DNA of 7,365 nucleotides, taken from WTAW01 sp964540205. Lineage in GTDB: Bacteria; Acidobacteriota; Aminicenantia; Aminicenantales; Aminicenantaceae. Below, in pieces: positions 1 to 4,348 of this stretch. Below the pieces are notes generated by a model. The model had not been told where the DNA came from and searched no databases. It saw nothing but the letters and a program-made list of their open reading frames with translations. Within the stretch, counting starts at the first letter, position 1. Every line of letters begins with the position of its first letter. Position numbers and translations under genes: made by a program. Location: the NCBI GenBank assembly GCA_964540205.1, contig CAZIMJ010000141.1, positions 1 through 7,365 on the forward strand, given 5' to 3'.

Positions 1-33
1 AAATGCCTCTTTAAAGTTCTTTTCGTCATCCAT
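1..33 (-). CDS. Possible 5' end of a minus-strand gene cut by the window edge
   Basis: On the minus strand an ATG at 33-31 opens a frame reading MDDEKNFKEAF to the window edge. A G-rich, Shine-Dalgarno-like stretch (AAGGGGG, 42-36) lies just before it, but only 2 bases from the ATG. A second ATG in another frame at 29-27 (MTKRTLKRH) has a better spacing of 6 bases to the same stretch, so the true frame is unclear. The fragment is too short to recognise. If real, the gene is divergent from the dienelactone hydrolase, with about 170 bp between the two starts. Confidence 0.3.
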   Translation of the reverse strand, partial: MDDEKNFKEAF

Positions 34-159
34 GGCCCCCTTCTTCGCTCAAATTAAGATCTTTGCTCCTAACGCTTCTAGTGGATTTTTCCCCAAAGGC
101 CCTCTAGTGTCTGAATTGCAGTACGAACAAATAAGCTTATATGTTCAATTTTGTGATGA

Positions 160-165
160 TATAAT
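160..165 (+). promoter_or_regulatory. Candidate -10 box for the dienelactone hydrolase gene
   Basis: A perfect TATAAT lies 39 bp before the start codon in an AT-rich stretch. No good -35 hexamer is found 16-18 bp upstream; the closest at the right distance, TTATAT at 137-142, matches only 2 of 6 positions. TATAAT is expected by chance in AT-rich DNA, so this is weak support. Confidence 0.3.
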
Positions 166-204
166 AAAATATATAAAATTCTAAAGTAAGAAGGAGGGAA
201 GATT

Positions 205-1062
205 ATGGAAAATAGAATTTTGAATTTGTATGAGGAATACGCGAAAGGGTCACTCGACCGCCGGGAGTTCCTCAAGAAACTCTCTATACTTGTGGGTGGC
301 ACGGCTGCGGCTTTAACTCTACTTCCGTTTCTGGAAGGAAATGTCGCCGAACCCCAAGTCGTTGCCAAGGATGATCCACGACTTCATGTCGAGGACATCA
401 AATACCCCGCTGAGACAGGAGAGATGCTTGCGCATTTTGCAAGGCCTAAAGGAGACGTAAAACTCCCCGGTGTAATCGTGATCCATGAAAACAGAGGGCT
501 CAATCCCCACACAAGAGATGTTGCGAGGCGTGTCGCATTAGAAGGCTTTTTGGCTGTGGCCCCGGATGCTTGCTCTCCGCTAGGGGGAACTCCGGAGGAT
601 GTGGATGCAGCTCGGGCGAAGATACGAGAGCTTGATGCGGAGGCGACAGTGAAGAATTTCGTTGCTGCGGTCAAGTACTTAAAAACCCATCCACAATCGA
701 CAGGAAAGGTCGGATGTGTGGGCTTCTGCTGGGGTGGGGGAATAACAAACCAGGTGGCTGTCAACGCCCCGGATTTAAACGCAGCGGTTCCCTTTTATGG
801 CAGACAGCCTGCGGCAGAAGATGTCCCGAAGATCAAAGCATCTATGCTTTGTCACTATGCCGGGCTTGATGAGCGGATCAATGCTGGAATCGAAGCATTT
901 GAAGTGGCCATGAAGAAAGCGGGAGTTGAATACAAAATGTATATGTATGAGGGGGCAGGGCACGCATTTTTTAACGACACAGGCACCCGCTATCACGAGG
1001 AAGCGGCGAAGCTTGCTTGGAAGCGCACGATCGCGTTCTTCAAAGAAAAGCTAAAGACCTGA
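205..1062 (+). CDS. Tat-exported dienelactone hydrolase family protein
   Basis: A 285-residue alpha/beta hydrolase of the dienelactone hydrolase family (YghX-like, carboxymethylenebutenolidase-related). The N-terminus carries a twin-arginine motif, DRREFLKK (residues 18-25), followed by a hydrophobic stretch (27-42), so export by Tat and a periplasmic or membrane-attached location are likely. The nucleophile is Cys175 in GFCWGG, which fits the G-x-C-x-G-G elbow of this family; Asp222 (GLDER) and His253 (GAGHAFFND) complete the likely triad. HENRGLNPH (94-102) is another typical family segment. The start is supported by AAGGAGGG at 191-198, six bases before the ATG. The length is normal for a dienelactone hydrolase plus signal sequence. 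The gene stands alone on the plus strand and is convergent with the radical SAM gene, 17 bp away. The natural substrate is not known; hydrolysis of a lactone or ester is inferred from the fold. Confidence 0.9.
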   Translation: MENRILNLYEEYAKGSLDRREFLKKLSILVGGTAAALTLLPFLEGNVAEPQVVAKDDPRLHVEDIKYPAETGEMLAHFARPKGDVKLPGVIVIHENRGLNPHTRDVARRVALEGFLAVAPDACSPLGGTPEDVDAARAKIRELDAEATVKNFVAAVKYLKTHPQSTGKVGCVGFCWGGGITNQVAVNAPDLNAAVPFYGRQPAAEDVPKIKASMLCHYAGLDERINAGIEAFEVAMKKAGVEYKMYMYEGAGHAFFNDTGTRYHEEAAKLAWKRTIAFFKEKLKT

Positions 1063-1074
1063 CGATATTTTTGA

Positions 1075-1091
1075 CTGGATTATTTATCCAG
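1075..1091. terminator. Short hairpin at a convergent gene junction, possible weak terminator
   Basis: CTGGAT (1075-1080) and ATCCAG (1086-1091) form a perfect 6-bp stem with a 5-base loop between two convergent genes. It overlaps the stop codon of the minus-strand gene. Neither orientation is followed by a T-run, so it is not a standard intrinsic terminator. The position suggests a role in ending transcripts, but this is tentative. Confidence 0.25.
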
Positions 1092-2357
1092 GCAGCATTT
1101 CTTGTATTTTAAACCGCTGCCACAGGGGCACGGATCATTGCGGCCGATTTTGGGGCCAGTTTGGATAAAAGTTTGGGAATCACTCGTTTGCGCACGGGGA
1201 GTTTGCTGATTTGACTCTAGGGTTTGCCGGCGCCATTGCGTGGCCACCTCTTGAACAAATGACTGGCAGTGAGTGAAAAAGCGTTTATATCCCGCACACA
1301 GATAATTCAATCCTGGTTCGCCATCATGTGTCCGGATGAAACGATTCTTCGGACACTCACCATTACACATTTCCCGGACCTCACACTCCAGGCAAACACG
1401 GGGGAGAGTATTCAACTTAGCTTGCCCGAATTCTCTCTGTGCCGGACTCTCGAGCAGCTCAACCAGTGGAATCTCTTGGATATTTCCAAGCCGATGTTCA
1501 GCATCGACGAAGTGGTCGCATGAATAGAAATCCCCGTTGTGTTCGATGACCGGAATATCCCCGCAGATCGGACGAAATATACACAGAGAATGTTCCTGTT
1601 CGAACGCTGTTCTGGTTGCCTCCTCGAATATCTGCACTTTGATCGAACCGACATCTTGTTCCACCCACTCATCGAAGATTGTGCAGAGGAAATCGCCCCA
1701 AGCTTCGGCCGGCATGGTGTTGCGACTTACTCCGCTTTCTGCTTCGGGCTGTCGTTCCACCATCGGTAGAAAGCTCACATACGGAGCTTTGATCTGCTTG
1801 AAAAATCTGTACACCTCGGTGGGGTGATGGACATTGTGTGCATTCACCACACACAGGATATCGCAATTGACCTCATGCTTCCGCAGGAGTCTATACCCAC
1901 TCATCGTATCCTCGAAGGTGGACTTTTGATCTTTAGTCAGGCGGTACCGGTCGTGCATTTCCTGCGGGCCGTCCAAGCTGAGCCCCACTGCAAATCCCTC
2001 AGCCGCTAAAAAGTGGCACCATTCCTCATTGAGGAGTGTCCCGTTGGTTTGTATGCCGTTCGTGATGTACTGACCAGAAGGATGGTGTTTGTGCTGCAGT
2101 TCCACGATCCTACGAAAGTAGTCTAGTCCCAAGACCGTCGGCTCCCCCCCATGCCAAGAAAAGCGGATCAATTTCTCAGGATAAGCCTTGATATGCTGGA
2201 CTATATACTCTTCCAAAATGTCATCCGGCATGCGAAACAACTCTCCTTTTGGATAAAGCTGTCCTTTCTTCAAGTAATAACAATAGTGACAGTCCAGGTT
2301 GCAAATGTAGCCGATTGGCTTCACAAAAACCTGGAACTCTCGGGAAGCTTTAACCAT
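1080..2357 (-). CDS. Anaerobic sulfatase-maturase-type radical SAM/SPASM enzyme with C-terminal SEC-C motif
   Basis: A 425-residue protein matching anaerobic sulfatase-maturating enzymes, which oxidise an active-site Cys or Ser of sulfatases to formylglycine. The radical SAM cluster motif is Cys19-x3-Cys23-x2-Cys26, with HGGEPT at 69-74. The SPASM part has Cys259, 265, 280, 322, 325, 331, 335 and 354, the pattern for two auxiliary 4Fe-4S clusters. Asp281 directly follows Cys280 (CDHF), where the catalytic Asp of the family lies. After a polar linker (about 366-403), residues 404-423 form a SEC-C zinc motif with Cys410, 412, 421 and 422. The protein is cytoplasmic by prediction. An in-frame stop lies two codons before the ATG, so the start cannot move upstream. 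The Shine-Dalgarno signal is poor, and translation may depend on the upstream arylsulfotransferase gene, which ends 56 bp before. No sulfatase is present in the window. Confidence 0.92.
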   Translation of the reverse strand: MVKASREFQVFVKPIGYICNLDCHYCYYLKKGQLYPKGELFRMPDDILEEYIVQHIKAYPEKLIRFSWHGGEPTVLGLDYFRRIVELQHKHHPSGQYITNGIQTNGTLLNEEWCHFLAAEGFAVGLSLDGPQEMHDRYRLTKDQKSTFEDTMSGYRLLRKHEVNCDILCVVNAHNVHHPTEVYRFFKQIKAPYVSFLPMVERQPEAESGVSRNTMPAEAWGDFLCTIFDEWVEQDVGSIKVQIFEEATRTAFEQEHSLCIFRPICGDIPVIEHNGDFYSCDHFVDAEHRLGNIQEIPLVELLESPAQREFGQAKLNTLPRVCLECEVREMCNGECPKNRFIRTHDGEPGLNYLCAGYKRFFTHCQSFVQEVATQWRRQTLESNQQTPRAQTSDSQTFIQTGPKIGRNDPCPCGSGLKYKKCCLDK

Positions 2358-2413
2358 AACTCAATTCTTTATCTTTGGGCGGAACGTCATGAGAGAATTT
2401 GTTATTATGTCAT

Positions 2414-3703
2414 TCAGTTTTTCTTTTCCCTGAACACATCGGGCTGGATGTGCCATTCAAGGTTATTCGGTGGTGTGACGGCATACTCAGGAGGCTTCGG
2501 CAGCGCTTTTAACTGTGGACAGTAATCATAAGCGACGGGGAAGGGACGGGTGCTGCCCCCTCTGTTCACGTATTCCCAGACGATTTCTCCGTCAGGTTTT
2601 ACTTGAAATAGCCTGCCTGTATTATCCTCGGAGATGTACGTGTTTCCATTGGGAAGCCTCTTCTGTGTCCCCATGGTCTTGCTGAAAAATTTTATGTTGG
2701 CATAACCTTCCGTCTCGTACTTCCAGACAATCTCCTTGGTCACCGGATTGAATTCAATAATAAACGTTTGTCCGCAGTGAGTTCTGTGCCTGGGAAAAAG
2801 TCCGTTGTCAAACAGAATTATATTTCCTTCCCCGGGCAATCCCTTCTCTATCATCTCCGGTTCGTGACAATGGGCTAACCCTCCTTTATAATTGTGCGTC
2901 CACTTCCATACGATCTCTTTTGTGTTTTTATCTACGATATAGAGCATGTCTATGTTTCTCGGATTGATGAGGATGTTGCCCGGTTTGAACCTCTTGTCGC
3001 CGGAATCGTACCACTTGTTCTCGGGAATAGGGGAGATGGTATTCATGTGAAGCCAGTCTCCTTCCGGAGTGACCGGAGAAAATCTATTCAAGTCAAGGTG
3101 GTTGTAGGCATGCCACTCCCAGACAATTTTCTTATCCGGTGTCACTTCATAGATATCACCGCCCAATTGTTTCTCCACGCTTCCTCTTTTTCTCAGCGGC
3201 CACCAGGGAGAAATCTCTACATCTTTGACCTGTTTCTGGTATTCTTCGGGCAGTGGTTCATGTGCAAGGAACAGCCTGTTGTTGTTGGGCAGCCACCGCA
3301 TGTCATTTATGGAATCGATGCCCTCATGGGTCCACACGATGTTGCTATCCCAGTCGTATTCAATGATGATTTTGTCCGGGCCGACATAAAGCAGATGACC
3401 ATTGGGCTGGAGCCTGCATCGTTTATTAAAGTTGGGGACAACCTTCCACGTGTGGACCACAGTACCGTTCATGTCGATAAGACGGATATCACCGGGGATC
3501 TCACTTTTTGCCCTGATCTTGGCAGATGGGTGATTGCCCAGGGATGCGTGATCTGCGATCAGAATGTAACTGTTGTAACAATCCTTGGGTTTGTAGATGG
3601 TGGTTCCCGTGGGAAATATTGTGGGATGGGCGAAAGCCAAATAGACCACCGCAAGTGAGATTAAAATTCCAATCATGAATGCCGTTATTTTTTTCGTGTT
3701 CAC
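2414..3703 (-). CDS. Exported arylsulfotransferase (ASST) family beta-propeller protein
   Basis: A 429-residue protein of the arylsulfotransferase family, PAPS-independent periplasmic enzymes that move sulfate from one phenol to another. Residues 6-25 form a hydrophobic signal with an AFA site (23-25), so export is predicted. Six similar segments of the xIVWxW type (80-88, 120-128, 191-199, 262-270, 323-331, 372-380) indicate a six-bladed propeller. Family-like motifs are DWLHMNT (His219), INPRN (Arg249), His278/His280 before the segment GNIILFDNG (293-301), and RLPNGNTYISE (349-359). I infer that His219, Arg249 and His280 correspond to active-site residues of Escherichia coli-type ASST; this needs an alignment. 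The protein is shorter than the classical enzyme. The start is GTG, with GGAGGG four bases upstream. It is the first gene of a likely two-gene operon with the radical SAM enzyme. A non-catalytic propeller remains possible. Confidence 0.83.
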   Translation of the reverse strand: MNTKKITAFMIGILISLAVVYLAFAHPTIFPTGTTIYKPKDCYNSYILIADHASLGNHPSAKIRAKSEIPGDIRLIDMNGTVVHTWKVVPNFNKRCRLQPNGHLLYVGPDKIIIEYDWDSNIVWTHEGIDSINDMRWLPNNNRLFLAHEPLPEEYQKQVKDVEISPWWPLRKRGSVEKQLGGDIYEVTPDKKIVWEWHAYNHLDLNRFSPVTPEGDWLHMNTISPIPENKWYDSGDKRFKPGNILINPRNIDMLYIVDKNTKEIVWKWTHNYKGGLAHCHEPEMIEKGLPGEGNIILFDNGLFPRHRTHCGQTFIIEFNPVTKEIVWKYETEGYANIKFFSKTMGTQKRLPNGNTYISEDNTGRLFQVKPDGEIVWEYVNRGGSTRPFPVAYDYCPQLKALPKPPEYAVTPPNNLEWHIQPDVFREKKN

Positions 3704-3730
3704 TTTTCCCTCCGTTGGTTTATTGCTCCT

Positions 3731-3736
3731 ATTCTA
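3731..3736 (-). promoter_or_regulatory. Candidate -10 box for the arylsulfotransferase operon
   Basis: On the minus strand TAGAAT (5 of 6 to TATAAT) lies 27 bp before the GTG start. There is no good -35 hexamer at 16-18 bp. Instead, a tandem direct repeat (3760-3777) lies about 24 bp upstream, which could mean an activator-dependent promoter. Weak evidence. Confidence 0.3.
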
Positions 3737-3759
3737 TTCCCGCATTCTTAAAAGTAAAG

Positions 3760-3777
3760 ACTCAATGCTACTCAATG
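3760..3777. repeat. Tandem direct repeat ACTCAATG with 10-bp period, possible operator
   Basis: ACTCAATG occurs at 3760-3767 and again at 3770-3777, one helical turn apart; on the minus strand it reads CATTGAGT twice. It lies upstream of the arylsulfotransferase start, near the expected -35 region. Two same-face half-sites are a common layout for activator binding. The repeat itself is directly visible; the regulatory role is inferred. Confidence 0.5.
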
Positions 3778-3842
3778 TGCTTTGGCTGGCAAACTCTGCT
3801 GAAAAATAATAAGACAGCTTGAAAATATCCCTGTTTCTGAAC

Positions 3843-3882
3843 CTTAGAATAATCTTTTTGGGTACGGAGTCATAGCTCTAAG
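3843..3882 (+). promoter_or_regulatory. Potential stem CTTAGA/TCTAAG and nested covarying hairpin in copy A
   Basis: CTTAGA (3843-3848) is perfectly complementary to TCTAAG (3877-3882), enclosing a 28-base loop with the conserved core. An alternative small hairpin pairs GGAG (3866-3869) with CTCT (3876-3879) around TCATAG. In copy B the same positions read GGAA and TTTT around TCATAA, so the pair G3869-C3876 is replaced by A-T, a compensatory change. The two folds exclude each other, since both use 3877-3879. The 28-base loop makes the long stem weak unless the loop is itself structured. Confidence 0.45.
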
Positions 3883-3902
3883 CGTTGGAAGCCGCTTTTT
3901 TT
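3880..3902 (+). terminator. Intrinsic-terminator-like hairpin closing element copy A
   Basis: AAGCG (3880-3884) pairs with CGCTT (3893-3897) over an 8-base loop and is followed by an unbroken T-run (3896-3902). No plus-strand gene precedes it, so any transcript it ends would be a short RNA or a leader started within 3710-3840. Its 5' arm overlaps the 3' arm of the CTTAGA/TCTAAG stem. A 5-bp stem is short for a strong terminator. Confidence 0.45.
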
Positions 3903-3904
3903 GT

Positions 3905-3936
3905 GATTGTAGAAACTAGGGTCCAAACCTACAATC
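3905..3936. promoter_or_regulatory. Perfect 8-bp inverted repeat abutting the -35 box, likely operator
   Basis: GATTGTAG (3905-3912) and CTACAATC (3929-3936) are exact reverse complements separated by 16 bases; the half-site centres are 24 bp apart. The right arm ends at the base before the TTGACA of the next promoter. This position fits an activator or repressor site. Self-regulation by the HTH protein encoded downstream is a reasonable guess but not shown. A DNA or RNA hairpin without regulatory role is the alternative. Confidence 0.5.
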
Positions 3937-3964
3937 TTGACATATTGTGAGGCCTTAATATAAT
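3937..3964 (+). promoter_or_regulatory. Consensus sigma-70 promoter for the regulator-acylase operon
   Basis: TTGACA (3937-3942) and TATAAT (3959-3964) both match the sigma-70 consensus at all six positions, with a 16-bp spacer. Transcription would begin near 3971, about 14 bases before the ATG at 3985 and 44 before the one at 4015. Such a match is rare by chance and its place just before the gene supports it. It lies downstream of the T-run of the structured element, so this promoter would not be controlled by that hairpin in cis. Confidence 0.75.
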
Positions 3965-3984
3965 AAACTTTCATCCGGAATCAA

Positions 3985-4299
3985 ATGATAGGGGGTAGTT
4001 TGAGTCCTGTTATAATGAATCAGGAAGGGACCATTCGAGCATGGGAAGTGATCACGAAGGAGCTCACTAATTTAAAGCGGCGATTTGCCCTTCTAACGCC
4101 ACGAGAATGTGAGGTTTTATCTCATGTGGTCCGCGGCAGGCTCAACAAACAGATCGCATTCGAATCAGATATCTCAGAGAGGACCGTTAAGGCGCACCGC
4201 AGACAGGTCATGGAAAAGATGGAAGTCGACTCCCTTGCTGAACTCTTACGGATCTCCGGGAAGCTTGATATTCAACCGTTTAGTCACGATTACAGATAG
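3985..4299 (+). CDS. Small LuxR/FixJ-type HTH DNA-binding protein lacking a receiver domain
   Basis: A 104-residue protein that is almost only a LuxR-type (GerE) helix-turn-helix domain. It runs from LTPRECEVL (37-45) through SERTVKAHRRQVMEKM (64-79, the recognition helix region) to SLAELLRIS (83-91). The pattern is closest to FixJ/NarL response regulators, and residues 22-36 resemble the linker before their DNA-binding domain. No phosphoacceptor receiver or ligand-binding domain is present, and a stop lies seven codons before the ATG, so none can be added upstream. Ser61 stands where most family members have Leu (IAxxLxIS), and Asp62 follows. The start is uncertain: ATG 3985 has only a weak ribosome site, TTG 4000 follows GGGGG at 3991-3995, and ATG 4015 is also in frame. 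It is probably cotranscribed with the acylase 49 bp downstream. It may be a constitutive regulator of this operon, or a remnant of a response regulator. Confidence 0.82.
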   Translation: MIGGSLSPVIMNQEGTIRAWEVITKELTNLKRRFALLTPRECEVLSHVVRGRLNKQIAFESDISERTVKAHRRQVMEKMEVDSLAELLRISGKLDIQPFSHDYR

Positions 4300-4337
4300 C
4301 CACCAACGCGGTTTTTGTTTAGGATAGGGAATTATTT

Positions 4338-4342
4338 AGGAG
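4338..4342 (+). promoter_or_regulatory. Ribosome binding site that decides between two acylase ATGs
   Basis: AGGAG lies three bases before ATG 4346 and six before the adjacent in-frame ATG 4349. The second spacing is normal, so 4349 is preferred. The choice changes the protein by one residue. Confidence 0.6.
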
Positions 4343-4348
4343 AGGATG

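Larger units (their letters stand above)
3776..3902 (+). repeat. Structured intergenic element, copy A (paired with 6768-6888)
   Basis: This stretch matches 6768-6888 at a constant offset of 2,992 bp from 3776 to 3887, without a gap. The first 16 bases (TGTGCTTTGGCTRGCA) agree at 15 of 16 positions. The last 45 bases (3843-3887) agree at 33 of 45, with a core GGGTAYGGARTCATA. The middle is only about half identical. The element ends in a hairpin and a run of seven Ts. It lies upstream of the regulator-acylase pair and overlaps the upstream region of the divergent arylsulfotransferase gene. It could be a leader RNA, a small RNA, a binding site cluster or a dispersed repeat. I do not recognise it as a known RNA family. 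Confidence 0.7.

Noticed and set aside
61..109. On the minus strand, CTAGA...CTTTGGGG...AAGCGTTAGGAGC resembles the 3' block of the structured element
   Set aside because: Only short words match (such as AAGCGTT), gaps are needed, and neither the stem nor the T-run is kept. A diverged third copy is possible but not supported.
2..184. Open plus-strand frame from the left edge to a TAA at 182-184 (60 codons)
   Set aside because: Its product matches nothing I recognise, its end is AT-rich low-complexity sequence, and it would cover the promoter region of the dienelactone hydrolase gene. Probably chance.
2894..3658. Long open frame (254 codons) on the plus strand opposite the arylsulfotransferase gene
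   Set aside because: The minus-strand frame has a signal peptide, family motifs and a ribosome site; the plus-strand product has none of these and is a shadow frame.
3779..3799. Possible sigma-54 promoter in TTTGGCTGGCAAACTCTGCT
   Set aside because: The GG and GC doublets are 12 or 8 bases apart instead of the required 10, and copy B lacks the GC doublet.
4299..4348. Possible terminator between the HTH gene and the acylase (ACC/GGT followed by TTTTTG)
   Set aside because: The stem is only 3 bp, too weak; the two genes are more likely cotranscribed.
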